A DNA stretch of 64,000 bases from JBGAQP01 sp044220635 (GCA_044220635.1 JBGAQP010000016.1:1-64000); one strand, 5' to 3'. Positions 9,655-19,008 are shown, counted from the first letter of the stretch. Notes: generated by a model from the sequence alone, not told the origin. Made by a program: numbers and translations.

Positions 9655-11024
9655 TTCGGCACCGCCGCGGCGAGGAGCGCGCGCAGGTCTGGCGCCTTGC
9701 CGAGCTTCCAGCACTCGGCGATGAGCGCGCCCGCCCCCGCGGCGCCGATGACGGGGTCCGCGAGGCCGTGGAACTTCTCCTCGAGGCCCGCGTCGGTGAC
9801 CGGGCGCTCGAGCGAGCCGATGGCGTGCTCGACGAAGACGCGCTCGGTGCGCCCGCCGGCGAGGTGCGCCACGCAATCGGCCTGGTCCTCGCGGATCGCC
9901 GGGTCCACGGTGGCGACGACCTTGCGGCGCAGGGCCACCACGTCCGGCCTGAGGACGATCGCGTCGTCGTACTCGCCCTCGCCCGCGCGCCCGAAGATCA
10001 GTCCCGCGGCGGCGCCGTGGTAGACGCTGAACTTGCCCTGCAGCCCGTCCTGCGGCTCCTTCTTCCCGGTGAGCTCGAGCACCAGGGGATGGACGCGCAG
10101 CTCGATCCGCTCGACCGCCTCCGCCTTCACGCCGCGCGCGCGCAACTCCACGCAAGCGTCGATCGCCGGATGGATCACGATCCCGCAGGCGAAGGGCTTG
10201 TAGGTGTTGAACGAGATCTCGAAGCGCGTGCCCAGCCCGGCGGTGATCTCCGACCAGTCGTGCTTGTCCGAGATCACCTGCATGAGGCCGCGGGGGGCTT
10301 CCAGCGCGCGCGGGCTCGAGGTGAAGCCGTGCTTCGCGAGCAGTGCCGCCGTGAGGCCGGCCTTCGCCGCCGCGCCCGGGTGGAAGGGCTTGGTCATCGT
10401 GCCGAACTGCTCGCGCAGCCCCACGGGCTGGGACGCGGCGATGCCGAGCGCCATCGCCGTCCTCGCCTCGTCCAGGCCGAGCAGCCGCGAGCAGGCCGCC
10501 GCCGCGCCGAGCATCCCCGTGGTGCCGGTGATGTGCCAGCCGCGGTCGTAGTGGTCCGGGTAGATCGCGTTGCCCACGCGGCAGGCGACGTCGATGCCGA
10601 GCACGAGCGCGTCGAGCGCCGCCCTGCCCGTCGCGCCGGTGCGCTCCGCGAGGGCGAGGAGCGCGGAGGCCACGGGCCCGGCGGGATGGATGATCGTCTT
10701 CAGGTGCGTGTCGTCGAAGTCGAACGTGTGCGAGGAGACCCCGTTCACGAACGCGGCGTTCGCCATGTCGAGGCGCTCGCGCCGGCCCAGGACCGCGGCC
10801 TGCGCCGCGGGCTCGAGCTCGCGCACCGCGGCGAGCGCGGCCTCGGCCGTCGCGTGGTTCGCGCCGCCCACGGCGCAACCCGCCCAGTTGAGGAAGGTGC
10901 GGTGCGCCTCGTGCTCGACCGCGTGGCTCCAGCCGCGCGCGGGATGCGTCGCGACGAACTTCGCGAGGATTGCGGTGACGGGCGGCGCGGCGGCGTCGGC
11001 CGCGACGGGGGTGTTGCGGGCCAT
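9651..11024 (-). CDS. MmgE/PrpD family protein
   Basis: 457-residue member of the MmgE/PrpD family, which includes 2-methylcitrate dehydratase, cis-aconitate decarboxylase and many uncharacterised dehydratase-like enzymes. Family landmarks include NWAGCAVGG, NGVSSHTFDFDDTH, HPAGPVASALLALAE, GITGTTGMLGAAAACS-like spacing, PFHPGAAAKAGLTAA and the C-terminal KFSVYHG region. No prpB or prpC is adjacent. Context with a Bug receptor and a hydroxyacid dehydrogenase instead suggests catabolism of an imported carboxylic acid. It starts 19 bases after the Bug gene ends and overlaps the next gene by 4 bases. Confidence 0.9.
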   Translation of the reverse strand: MARNTPVAADAAAPPVTAILAKFVATHPARGWSHAVEHEAHRTFLNWAGCAVGGANHATAEAALAAVRELEPAAQAAVLGRRERLDMANAAFVNGVSSHTFDFDDTHLKTIIHPAGPVASALLALAERTGATGRAALDALVLGIDVACRVGNAIYPDHYDRGWHITGTTGMLGAAAACSRLLGLDEARTAMALGIAASQPVGLREQFGTMTKPFHPGAAAKAGLTAALLAKHGFTSSPRALEAPRGLMQVISDKHDWSEITAGLGTRFEISFNTYKPFACGIVIHPAIDACVELRARGVKAEAVERIELRVHPLVLELTGKKEPQDGLQGKFSVYHGAAAGLIFGRAGEGEYDDAIVLRPDVVALRRKVVATVDPAIREDQADCVAHLAGGRTERVFVEHAIGSLERPVTDAGLEEKFHGLADPVIGAAGAGALIAECWKLGKAPDLRALLAAAVPK

Positions 11025-11043
11025 GGCGTCGTCTCGAGCGGGC

Positions 11044-12015
11044 TCAGGCGTCGAGCTTGATGCCGCGGTCCCTCGCGACCTTGCCCCACTTCGCGATCTC
11101 GTCGCGGATGTACTGCCCGAACTTCTCGGGACTCATGGGCATGGGCTCGATCGCCTCGACGGCGAGCTTCTCCTTGAGCTCGGGCGTGGCGATCACCGCG
11201 TTCAGCGTGTCGTTCAACTGTCTGACGATCGCCGGCGGGATGCCCGCGGGGCCGACGACGCCGTACCACTGCGTCGACTCGAAGCCGGGGAAGCCCGACT
11301 CGGACATCGTGGGCACGTCCGGAAGCAGCGGATGGCGCGTGGGCCCGGTGACCGCGAGCGGGCGCAGGCGCCCCGACTTGATGTGGCCGAGCGCCGCGGT
11401 GAGCCCCGGGAACATGGCCTGGGTGCTGCCGCCGATCACGTCGGTGATCGCCGGCGCGATGCCCTTGTAGGGGACGTGCACGATGGTGAGCCCCGCGGGC
11501 TGCTTGAAGAGCTCCATCGTGAGGTGGGTGAGCGAGCCCGGGCCCGCGGAGCCGTAGCTCGTCCTGTCCGCGTTCGCCTTGGCGTAGTCGATGAATTCCT
11601 TCACCGTCTTCGCCGGCACGGGCGCGCCGACGACGAGGACGTTGGGCGTGGCGCCGATCATGCCGATGGGCGTGAAGTCCTTCACGGCGTCGTAAGGCAC
11701 CGTGCGCGTCGCGGGGTTCGTGCCGTGGGTCGCGACGTAGCCCTGGAGCAGCGTGTAGCCGTCGGGCGCGGCCTTCATCGTCGCCTGGCAGGCGATGACG
11801 CCGCCACCGCCGCCGATGTTCTCGACCACGATCGTCTGGCCGAGGAGCTTCGCCCAGCGCTCGGTGACGGTGCGGCCGACGAGGTCGCTGCCGCCGCCGG
11901 CCACCACCGGGACGATGTACTTGAGGGTCTTCGCGGGAAAGGCCTGGGACCAGGCGGGAAGGGCCTGCGCGGCGCCCAGGGCGAGCGCGCCTTGCAGCAA
12001 TTCGCGGCGTTTCAT
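11044..12015 (-). CDS. Bug-family (TctC) tripartite tricarboxylate transporter substrate-binding protein
   Basis: 323-residue periplasmic receptor with an N-terminal signal carrying MKRRELL (Tat- or Sec-type) and cleavage near AWSQA. Family hallmarks are YIVPVVAGGGSDLVGR, VVENIGGGGGVIACQ, APDGYTLLQG, VPYKGIAPAITDV and a VGPAGIPPAIVRQLN segment. Bug receptors bind small carboxylates such as citrate or nicotinate and are greatly expanded in Burkholderiales. No TctA/TctB membrane genes are adjacent, so it must use a transporter encoded elsewhere or act in sensing. It is the first gene of an apparent three-gene operon with the MmgE/PrpD and hydroxyacid dehydrogenase genes. Confidence 0.93.
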   Translation of the reverse strand: MKRRELLQGALALGAAQALPAWSQAFPAKTLKYIVPVVAGGGSDLVGRTVTERWAKLLGQTIVVENIGGGGGVIACQATMKAAPDGYTLLQGYVATHGTNPATRTVPYDAVKDFTPIGMIGATPNVLVVGAPVPAKTVKEFIDYAKANADRTSYGSAGPGSLTHLTMELFKQPAGLTIVHVPYKGIAPAITDVIGGSTQAMFPGLTAALGHIKSGRLRPLAVTGPTRHPLLPDVPTMSESGFPGFESTQWYGVVGPAGIPPAIVRQLNDTLNAVIATPELKEKLAVEAIEPMPMSPEKFGQYIRDEIAKWGKVARDRGIKLDA

Positions 12016-12078
12016 GGAGTCTCCTCGTCGTGGATGGCGGTCTCCCGATTCTCGGCTCGCCGGGATCGCACCGAACCG

Positions 12079-12084
12079 ATTATA
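12079..12084 (-). promoter_or_regulatory. Putative -10 box TATAAT for the Bug/MmgE operon
   Basis: A perfect TATAAT on the minus strand, 63 bases before the Bug receptor ATG, in the divergent region shared with the aminotransferase gene. The -35 match is weak. Confidence 0.4.
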
Positions 12085-12109
12085 AGCAGCGACCGCCAAC
12101 CCGGCGCAG

Positions 12110-12115
12110 TAGAAT
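12110..12115 (+). promoter_or_regulatory. Putative -10 box TAGAAT for the aminotransferase gene
   Basis: TAGAAT, 38 bases before ATG 12154, within the 138-base divergent intergenic region. No clear -35 hexamer is seen at 16-18 bases spacing. Confidence 0.35.
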
Positions 12116-12153
12116 GGCGGCTCCTCGAAAGCCCGGGCACTCCGAAGGCCGCC

Positions 12154-13491
12154 ATGACCGCCCTCTCCGACTCCGTCCACCTGCACCCCGACCAGCTGGC
12201 CGCCTACTGGATGCCGTTCACCGCGAACCGCCAGTTCAAGCGCTCGCCCCGCCTCATCGCCTCGGCCCAGGGCATGCACTACACGACCACCGAGGGTCGC
12301 AAGGTGCTCGACGGCTTCGCGGGACTGTGGTGCACGAACGCGGGCCATTGCGCGAAGCCCATCGTCGAGGCGATCCAGAGGCAGGCGGCGGTGCTCGACT
12401 ACTCGCCCGCATTCCAGATGGGGCACCCCCTCGCCTTCGAGCTCGCCGACCGCGTGGCGAAGCTCGCCCCGGGAAACCTCGACCGCGTCTTCTTCTGCAA
12501 CTCCGGGTCGGAGGCGGTCGACACGGCGCTCAAGATCGCGCTCGCCTACCACCGCGCGAGGGGCGAGGGCGCCCGCACCCGCCTCATCGGCCGCGAGCGC
12601 GGCTACCACGGCGTGGGCTTCGGCGGGATCGCGGTGGGCGGCATGGTCGCCAACCGCAAGATGTTCGGCACGATGCTCGCGGGCGTCGACCACCTGCCCC
12701 ACACGCACGACCTGGCGAGGAACGCGTTCACGCGCGGGCTTCCCGAGCACGGCGCGGAGCTCGCCGACGAGCTCGAGCGCCTCGTCGCCCTGCACGACGC
12801 CTCGACCATCGCCGCGGTGATCGTCGAGCCCATGGCGGGCTCCACGGGCGTGCTCATGCCGCCCAAGGGCTACCTCGAGCGCCTGCGCGCGATCACCGAG
12901 AAGCACGGGATCCTGCTCATCTTCGACGAGGTGATCTCGGCCTTCGGGCGCCTGGGCGGCCATTTCGCCGCCGACGTCTGGGGCGTGCAGCCCGACATGA
13001 TCACCTTCGCCAAGGGCATCACCTCGGGCGCCGTCCCCATGGGCGGGGTGATCGTCGACTCCGGGATCCACGACGCGTTCATGGTGGGGCCGCCGGGCGC
13101 GATCGAGCTCTTCCACGGCTACACCTACTCGGCGCACCCGCTCGCCTGCGCCGCGGGCGTGGCCGCGCTCCGGCTCTACGAGGACGAGGGCCTCTTCGCG
13201 CGCGTGGCCGCCATCGCGCCGAAGTTCGAGGCGGCGCTGCACTCGCTCAAGGGCACGCGGCACGTGATCGACATCCGCAATTTCGGCCTGGTGGGCGCGG
13301 TGGAGCTCGAGCCGCGCGCGGGCGCGCCGGGCGCGCGCGCCTTCGAGGCCTTCCTCCAGTGCTACGAGAAGGGCGTCATGATCCGCACCACGGGCGACAT
13401 CATCGCGCTCGCGCCCGCGTTCATCATCGAGGAGGCCCAGATCGCGCAGATCGTCGACACGCTGCGCGAGGTGTTGCAGGCGCTGGGCTGA
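12154..13491 (+). CDS. Class III aminotransferase (omega-amino acid:pyruvate type)
   Basis: 445-residue PLP-dependent class III aminotransferase. YWMPFTANRQFK at the N terminus and FAGLWCTNAGH are characteristic of omega-amino acid (beta-alanine):pyruvate aminotransferases. Cofactor features include FFCNSGSEAVDTALK, the IFDEVISAFGRLG block with the Asp that pairs with the pyridine nitrogen, and the Schiff-base lysine K287 in TFAKGITSG. It transfers amino groups from omega-amino acids such as beta-alanine to pyruvate. It heads a plus-strand run with an SDR gene 34 bases downstream and a CNB gene 5 bases after that, so a shared transcript is likely. Confidence 0.9.
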   Translation: MTALSDSVHLHPDQLAAYWMPFTANRQFKRSPRLIASAQGMHYTTTEGRKVLDGFAGLWCTNAGHCAKPIVEAIQRQAAVLDYSPAFQMGHPLAFELADRVAKLAPGNLDRVFFCNSGSEAVDTALKIALAYHRARGEGARTRLIGRERGYHGVGFGGIAVGGMVANRKMFGTMLAGVDHLPHTHDLARNAFTRGLPEHGAELADELERLVALHDASTIAAVIVEPMAGSTGVLMPPKGYLERLRAITEKHGILLIFDEVISAFGRLGGHFAADVWGVQPDMITFAKGITSGAVPMGGVIVDSGIHDAFMVGPPGAIELFHGYTYSAHPLACAAGVAALRLYEDEGLFARVAAIAPKFEAALHSLKGTRHVIDIRNFGLVGAVELEPRAGAPGARAFEAFLQCYEKGVMIRTTGDIIALAPAFIIEEAQIAQIVDTLREVLQALG

Positions 13492-13525
13492 GCGGGCAAG
13501 TCAACCAGGCGGAAACGGGGACTCC

Positions 13526-14284
13526 ATGGGAACCGAAGGCAAGGTCGCGATCGTCACGGGCGCGAGCGCGGGCATCGGCAAGGCCGTCGCGCTCGCGATG
13601 CTGAAGGAAGGCTACCGCGTGGCGCTCGCCGCGCGCCGGCTCGAGAAGCTCGAGCAGGCGATCGCGGAATCCGGCGTCCCCGCGGGGCGCGCGATCGCGG
13701 TGAGGACCGACGTGGGCGACCCGGCCAGCGTGCGCGCCCTCTTCGGGAAGACGCGCGCCGCCTTCGGCCGGCTCGACGTGCTCTTCAACAACGCCGGCTC
13801 CGGCGCGCCGGGCATCCCGATGGAGGACCTGAGCTTCGGGCAGTGGAAGGCCGTCGTCGACGCGAACCTCACGGGCGTCTTCCTCTGCATGCAGGAGGCC
13901 TTCCGCATCATGAAGGACCAGCAGCCGCGCGGCGGGCGCATCATCAACAACGGCTCGATCGCCGCGCACTCCCCGCGCCCCAACACGGCGCCCTACACGG
14001 CGACCAAGCACGGCGTGCTCGGGCTCACGAAGTCCGGCTCCCTCGACGGGCGCAGGCACGACATCGCGGTGTGCCAGATCGACATCGGCAACGCCGCCAC
14101 CGAGATGACCGAGCGCATGGCTGCCGGCACCATCCAGGCGAACGGCACGATGGCGGTGGAGCCGCGCCTGGACGTCGGGCACGTCGCGAGCGCGGTGCTC
14201 TACATGGCGAGCCTGCCGCTCGAGGCGAACTGCCAGTTCCTCACGGTGATGGCGACCAAGATGCCCTTCCTCGGACGGGGCTAG
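13526..14284 (+). CDS. SDR family NAD(P)-dependent oxidoreductase
   Basis: 252-residue classical short-chain dehydrogenase. The cofactor motif TGASAGIG is at residues 11-18, NNAGSG near 90, and the catalytic Tyr157-x3-Lys161 in YTATK with an upstream Ser in NNGSIAAHS. Length and motifs match ordinary classical SDRs. The substrate cannot be told from sequence. A position next to an omega-aminotransferase would suit reduction of the semialdehyde product, but this is inference. It is likely co-transcribed with its neighbours. Confidence 0.9.
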   Translation: MGTEGKVAIVTGASAGIGKAVALAMLKEGYRVALAARRLEKLEQAIAESGVPAGRAIAVRTDVGDPASVRALFGKTRAAFGRLDVLFNNAGSGAPGIPMEDLSFGQWKAVVDANLTGVFLCMQEAFRIMKDQQPRGGRIINNGSIAAHSPRPNTAPYTATKHGVLGLTKSGSLDGRRHDIAVCQIDIGNAATEMTERMAAGTIQANGTMAVEPRLDVGHVASAVLYMASLPLEANCQFLTVMATKMPFLGRG

Positions 14285-14289
14285 CGGCG

Positions 14290-14646
14290 ATGCTCAACCT
14301 CGAACTCTTCCGCGATGCCGGGGACACGCGCGCCTTCGCCGCGGGCGAGACCATCTTCCTCGAAGGCGAGGAAGGCCGGCTCATGTACGTCGTGCTCGAA
14401 GGCTCGGTGAAGCTCTCCGTGACCGGGCGCGCGGTCGAGACCGTGGGCCGGGGGGGCGCCTTCGGCGAGATGGCGCTCATCGATGCCGCCCCGCGCAGCG
14501 CCACGGCGATGGCCGCGAGCGCCTGCCGCCTCGCGCCGATCTCCAAGGAGCGCTTCAATGCGCTCGTGAAGGAGGACCCCGCCTTCGCCCTCGAGATCAT
14601 GGGTGTCATGGCGGCGCGCCTGCGCCGCATGGACCGGCGCATCTGA
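14290..14646 (+). CDS. Single-domain cyclic nucleotide-binding protein
   Basis: 118-residue protein that is almost entirely one CNB (cNMP-binding) domain. The phosphate-binding cassette FGEMALIDAAPRSATAMA has the conserved Glu and Arg expected for cyclic nucleotide binding. A short C-terminal helix ends in RLRRMDRRI, with no DNA-binding or enzymatic domain. Such stand-alone CNB proteins occur in proteobacteria and may act as regulatory subunits or sensors. It lies 5 bases after the SDR gene, in the same apparent operon. A two-domain relative is encoded at 47646. Confidence 0.85.
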   Translation: MLNLELFRDAGDTRAFAAGETIFLEGEEGRLMYVVLEGSVKLSVTGRAVETVGRGGAFGEMALIDAAPRSATAMAASACRLAPISKERFNALVKEDPAFALEIMGVMAARLRRMDRRI

Positions 14647-14656
14647 GGCGGCGGGC

Positions 14657-16210
14657 TCAGGCGAGGCGCTTGAGCAGCGCGGGCTCGAGCGAGGCCGCGG
14701 CGAGGTAGCCCGACATCATGGCGCCGGCGATGCCCGGCGTGCCCGCGTCCTGCCCGACGAGGAAGAGACCCGGAAGCGGCGTCTGCATGCGCAGGCTCTC
14801 CGAGAGGAAGCGCCGCGGCGTGGGCGCGAGCCCGTAGCTCGCGCCGTGGGGCGCGCCGGTGAAGGCCGCCATCGACAGCGGCGTGGAGAGCTGCTCCTCG
14901 ACCACGAGCGGGGCGAGCGCCGGGAAGTGGCGCTGGAACGCCACGCGCAGCGCCCGCGCGATCGAGCGGGTGAAGGCCGCGTAGTCCTGGGGGCGCTCGG
15001 CCTGCGCCGCGCCCGCCCAGGGCTTGAAGGCGTCCCACGCGGTCGGAGCGAGCACCTCGGCCGTGTGGTGCTCGGGCTCCCCGGGCCGGTGCGCGGGGTC
15101 CTTGAGCGAGGGAAACGAGACGAAGAGCGATCCCGGGGCGTCCGCGAAGGTGTCGCGCCAGATCACCGCCGCGTCGAGATCCCAGCTCTCGTGGATGAAG
15201 TAGTTGGCCGGGGTCGCCCCGTGCCGGCGGATGTCCCCCTCGAGGCCGAGGTAGAGCACCGCGTGCCCGCACGACGGCGACAGCGAGAGGATCTCGCGCA
15301 CCCATTCCTCGCGACGGAAGCCGTGGGGAAGCAGCCGCCCCACGGTCGCCTGCGCGCCCGCGTCCGAGAAGATGCGCGGGGCCCGCTCGACCTCGCTCGT
15401 GCCGACGTGTACTCCGGTGGCCACGCCGTTCTCGATCAGGATCTCGCGCACCTGCGCCGAGTGGCGCACCTCGCCCCCGGCCGCCTCGATCGCCGGCACG
15501 AGCGCCCGGGCGAAGGCGGCCGCGCCGCCGGCGGGGTAGTAGCCGCCGTCGAGGTAATGGTGCATCAGCGTCGCGTGCATGCCGAAGCTGCCCTCGTGCG
15601 GGAGCGCGCCGTAGTCGAGCCAGTGCGCCGCGAGCACGGCGCGCAGCCTCGGGTCGGTCACCGTCTCGTGCAGGACGCTCTCGACGCTTCGCCCCCACCA
15701 CTGCTTGACCTCGCCATGGCGCCAGAGCCCGACCACCGCGCCGAGGAGCTCGGGCATCGAGCGCAGGGCGAAATACGCGCCCCCGGAGCGCTCGGCCTGC
15801 TGGAGCGCGGCGAAGAAGCGGTCCACGTCGCCCTCTCGGCCGGGGAAGCGCTCCTTCAGGGTCTGGCGCAGCGACGCCTCGGGGCGCGTGAACGCGATCT
15901 CGAATCCGCCGGGGAAGCGCACGATGTCGTAGACCGGGCCCATCGAGGCGAGCTCGAGCTTGCCCCCGGAGAGCCAGTCGAGCACGGCGCGCGGCTTCGT
16001 TCCCGGCGCGAGCCCGAGGTAGTGGATCCCCACGTCCCAGGCGAAGCCCTTGCGCGAGAAGGACTGGGTGAGGCCGCCGATGACGGAGTGCTGCTCGAGC
16101 ACGAGGACGCGCCGCCCGGAGCGCGCGAGGGCGGCGGCGCACGCGAGGCCGCCGATGCCGGAGCCGACGACGATCGCTTCCCAGGCGTTTCCCTCGGGCT
16201 TCGTGGTCAT
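14657..16210 (-). CDS. FAD-dependent oxidoreductase, phytoene desaturase/CrtISO-like
   Basis: 517-residue flavoprotein. The N-terminal dinucleotide motif VGSGIGGLACAAAL (about residues 15-28) and the EQHSVIGG segment bind FAD. The C-terminal motif GQDAGTPGIAGAMMSGYLAA is the second FAD-contacting block of the CrtI/carotenoid isomerase/retinol saturase family. HSPSCGHAVLYLGLEGD-like central segments match the same family. No other carotenoid genes are nearby, so a role in carotenoid synthesis is not supported; many such proteins are uncharacterised. It converges on the CNB gene with a 10-base gap and diverges from the aldolase gene. Confidence 0.85.
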   Translation of the reverse strand: MTTKPEGNAWEAIVVGSGIGGLACAAALARSGRRVLVLEQHSVIGGLTQSFSRKGFAWDVGIHYLGLAPGTKPRAVLDWLSGGKLELASMGPVYDIVRFPGGFEIAFTRPEASLRQTLKERFPGREGDVDRFFAALQQAERSGGAYFALRSMPELLGAVVGLWRHGEVKQWWGRSVESVLHETVTDPRLRAVLAAHWLDYGALPHEGSFGMHATLMHHYLDGGYYPAGGAAAFARALVPAIEAAGGEVRHSAQVREILIENGVATGVHVGTSEVERAPRIFSDAGAQATVGRLLPHGFRREEWVREILSLSPSCGHAVLYLGLEGDIRRHGATPANYFIHESWDLDAAVIWRDTFADAPGSLFVSFPSLKDPAHRPGEPEHHTAEVLAPTAWDAFKPWAGAAQAERPQDYAAFTRSIARALRVAFQRHFPALAPLVVEEQLSTPLSMAAFTGAPHGASYGLAPTPRRFLSESLRMQTPLPGLFLVGQDAGTPGIAGAMMSGYLAAASLEPALLKRLA

Positions 16211-16287
16211 GGCGCGGCGGGGCGTCCCCCGCGTTCCTCCTCCGGCGTCGCTTCCCGGTAAACTTCCCGGACTGCCGAGAGGATGCC

Positions 16288-17052
16288 ATGGAACTGCCCG
16301 TCAATCGATTCAAGCGCGCGATCCTCGCAGGCGAGCCCCAGGTCGGACTCTGGGTGTCGCTCGCGAGCCCCTACGTGGCCGAGGTGCTGGCCGGCTCCGG
16401 CTTCGACTGGCTGCTCCTCGACACGGAGCATTCGCCCAACGAGGTGACCGACATCCTCCCGCAGCTCCAGGCGATCGCGCCCTACCCGGTCTCGCCCGTG
16501 GTGCGCGTGGCGTGGAACGACAAGGTGCTCGTCAAGCGCCACCTCGACCTCGGCGCGCAGTCGCTGCTGCTGCCCTATGTCTCCACCGAGGCCGACGCCG
16601 CCGCCGCGGTGGAATCCACGCGCTATCCCCCGCGGGGCGTGCGCGGCGTGGCGGGCTCCACGCGCGCCGGGCGCTTCGGGCGGATCAAGGACTACGCGAA
16701 GCGCGCCGAGGAGCAGATCTGCCTGCTCGTGCAGGTCGAGACGCGCGAAGCGCTCGCGAACCTCGAGGCGATCGCACGCACCGACGGCATCCACGGCGTC
16801 TTCATCGGGCCCGCGGACCTCGCCGCCTCGCTCGGGCACCTGGGCAACCCCGCGCACCCCGAGGTGCAGTCGGCGATCCAGGACGCGATCGGCCGCATCC
16901 GCGCCTGCGGCAAGCCCGCGGGCATCCTCGCCACCGACGAGCCCTCGGCGCGCCGCTACATGGAATGGGGCACCGTGTTCACCGCCGTGGGCCTCGACGT
17001 GATGGTGCTCGCGCGCGAGACCGAGAAGCTCGCCGCGCTCTACCGCCGCTGA
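16288..17052 (+). CDS. HpcH/HpaI aldolase family protein
   Basis: 254-residue class II pyruvate-dependent aldolase resembling 4-hydroxy-2-oxoheptanedioate aldolase (HpaI). Visible features are GLWVSLASPYVAEVLA, FDWLLLDTEHSPN, QVETREAL carrying the metal-binding Glu, and FIGPADLAASLG carrying the metal-binding Asp. It cleaves or forms 4-hydroxy-2-oxo acids, giving pyruvate plus an aldehyde. AGAGGA-type SD bases precede the ATG (GAGAGGATGCC). No homoprotocatechuate pathway genes are adjacent, so the physiological substrate is open. Confidence 0.88.
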   Translation: MELPVNRFKRAILAGEPQVGLWVSLASPYVAEVLAGSGFDWLLLDTEHSPNEVTDILPQLQAIAPYPVSPVVRVAWNDKVLVKRHLDLGAQSLLLPYVSTEADAAAAVESTRYPPRGVRGVAGSTRAGRFGRIKDYAKRAEEQICLLVQVETREALANLEAIARTDGIHGVFIGPADLAASLGHLGNPAHPEVQSAIQDAIGRIRACGKPAGILATDEPSARRYMEWGTVFTAVGLDVMVLARETEKLAALYRR

Positions 17053-17089
17053 GGCCGCAGGGGCGTGCCCCCGCGGGCGCCGCCTGCCG

Positions 17090-18814
17090 ATGAATTTCGC
17101 CGCCATCGCCGAGGACATCGCCGCGCTCGAGGCGCGGCTCGGCGCGGCTTCCACCCCCGAGGCCGAGGCGCTCGCCGTCTCGATCGCCGAGCGCATCGCG
17201 GCGGTGTCGCCCGACGACGCGCCCGACCGGCGCGAGGTCGCGGTGCGCGGCCAACTCGCCGCGAGCCTGCAGCGCTACCGCACGGGGCACGTCGCGCACG
17301 CCGCGGAGCTGCTGCGCTCGGCCGTGCAGCTCGCCGAGGGCCTCGACGCCGCGCTGCGTTTCCGCGCCCTGCTGCGCTGCGGGGAGATGGAGCTCCTCAC
17401 CTACGACGTGGGCGCGGCGCTCGGGCACACGGCGGCCGCGCTCGAGGTCGCCCGCGCCGCCGGCCGGGCCTCCGACGAGGCGCAGGCCTGGGTCGCCTAC
17501 GGCATGGGCCTCGACTGGGCCGGACTCTACCCGCAGGCCGACGCCCACTGGGCCCACGCACTCGGGATCGCGGAGGGCCTCGGCGACATGCGGCTGCGCA
17601 GCGGCATCTGGGCGCTGCGATGCCCGCTCGGCTTCCGGCTCCAGGCGAGCCGTGAGGAGGCCGCGGTCGCGGCATGCCGCGAGGCCCTCGCCTGCGCGCT
17701 CGAGACGCCGCCGCGCGTGCGCGACTCGATGGCGTGCACGGCGCTGTGCAACTGGGCGGCGCTGTGCCTGCAGCGCGGGCGCGTGGCGGAGGCCCTCGGG
17801 CACCTCGACCGCGCGGCGACCTTCGCCAACGTCGGCGTGCGCGACCGCTGGCTGGTCGCGGTGCTGCGCGCCCTCGCGGCGGTGCGCGAGCGCAACGCCA
17901 CGGACACCCGCGCCGCCCTCGACGCGCTGCTCGCCCCCGAGCGCGCTCCCGCCGCGATCTACGTGATCGAGACCACCGCGGTCATGGCGGCGATGTACGC
18001 GGACATGGGCGACGCGGTGCGCGCGACGGAATCGCTGGAGCGGCTCTCGCGCGAGCGCGCCCGGGCCCTCTGGGCGGTGCTGCGCGCCCCGCGGGTCGAG
18101 GGCACGCGCCTGCCGGAGGGGCTCACGGCGCCGGCGGATGCCGCGGCGGAGGACGCCACGGCCCAGCTCGTCCGCCTCGCGGTGACCGCGGAGCTCCGGG
18201 ACGACGCGACGGGCAAGCACTGCTTCCGTGTCGGACGCCTCGCGATGCTCCTCGGCCGCCGCGCGGGGCTCGCCGAGGCCGGGCTCGAGGGGCTCGAGAT
18301 CGCCGCGCGGCTGCACGACATCGGCAAGATCGTGATCCCCGACGCGATCCTGCTCAAGCCGGGGCGGCTCGATGCGACGGAGACGCACCTCATGCGCTCG
18401 CACTCGGTGATCGGCGCCGACATCCTCGCCACGAGCGCGCTGCCGGCGATCGAGGCCGCGCGCGCGATCGCCCGCCACCACCACGAGCGCTGGGACGGAG
18501 GCGGCTACCCCGACGGCCTCGCGGGCGAGGCGATCCCGATGGCCGCGCGCGTGGCCGCGATCGCCGACGTCTACGACGCGCTCACGCACGACCGCCCGTA
18601 CAAGGGCGCGTGGTCGCACGCCGAGGCGATGGACTACGTCGCGCGGGAACGCGGCGCGCACTTCGACCCGGGCCTCGCCGATCTCTTCGTCGCGATGATG
18701 GCGGAGGCGAGCGCGGACCTGGGGGCGTTCCTCCGCGACCTCGAGAGCGCAGCCACGGCCTCGTCCTACGTCGTCGCGCAGGCGAGCGTCGCGCGGGCGA
18801 TGCACGACGCCTGA
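17090..18814 (+). CDS. HD-GYP domain phosphodiesterase with N-terminal helical repeats
   Basis: 574-residue protein. Residues ~1-350 are alpha-helical and Ala/Leu/Glu-rich with a TPR-like pattern (repeated AxAxxxxxEAL units) and no transmembrane helix. The C-terminal HD-GYP domain has H409-D410 in RLHDIGKIVIPD, RHHHERWDGGGYP with G472-Y473-P474, and IADVYDALTHDRPYK. These are the metal and substrate residues of c-di-GMP phosphodiesterases, so it probably degrades c-di-GMP to GMP. The TPR-like part may sense or dock a partner. It follows the aldolase gene by 37 bases. A GC-rich hairpin 28 bases after the stop may end transcription. Confidence 0.88.
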   Translation: MNFAAIAEDIAALEARLGAASTPEAEALAVSIAERIAAVSPDDAPDRREVAVRGQLAASLQRYRTGHVAHAAELLRSAVQLAEGLDAALRFRALLRCGEMELLTYDVGAALGHTAAALEVARAAGRASDEAQAWVAYGMGLDWAGLYPQADAHWAHALGIAEGLGDMRLRSGIWALRCPLGFRLQASREEAAVAACREALACALETPPRVRDSMACTALCNWAALCLQRGRVAEALGHLDRAATFANVGVRDRWLVAVLRALAAVRERNATDTRAALDALLAPERAPAAIYVIETTAVMAAMYADMGDAVRATESLERLSRERARALWAVLRAPRVEGTRLPEGLTAPADAAAEDATAQLVRLAVTAELRDDATGKHCFRVGRLAMLLGRRAGLAEAGLEGLEIAARLHDIGKIVIPDAILLKPGRLDATETHLMRSHSVIGADILATSALPAIEAARAIARHHHERWDGGGYPDGLAGEAIPMAARVAAIADVYDALTHDRPYKGAWSHAEAMDYVARERGAHFDPGLADLFVAMMAEASADLGAFLRDLESAATASSYVVAQASVARAMHDA

Positions 18815-18842
18815 AGCGCGTCGCGGGCACGCGTTTCTGACC

Positions 18843-18867
18843 GCGGCCGGCCGCGAGGGCCGGCCGC
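18843..18867 (+). terminator. GC-rich hairpin after the HD-GYP gene
   Basis: Perfect 10-bp stem (GCGGCCGGCC / GGCCGGCCGC) with a 5-base loop, 28 bases after the stop codon. No U tract follows, so it is a terminator-like structure without the full intrinsic signature. Confidence 0.4.
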
Positions 18868-19008
18868 TCCGTCATCGAACCCCTGCGACGGCCGGAGGCG
18901 TCCCTCCGCATCCGTCAGGGGCGGCGACCCGAAAGGTCCGTGAGGCGGGCCGCGCACAGCCCGCGAAGTCGCCGTGTGGCCCGATGCCCCGGGCCAAGTC
19001 TTGCATCG

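Noticed and set aside
9651..11024. 2-methylcitrate cycle operon
   Set aside because: The MmgE/PrpD gene lacks prpB, prpC or acnD neighbours; instead it is coupled to a hydroxyacid dehydrogenase and a Bug receptor.
14657..16210. Carotenoid biosynthesis cluster
   Set aside because: The CrtI-like flavoprotein has no crtB, crtE or other pathway gene next to it, so the similarity shows only family membership.
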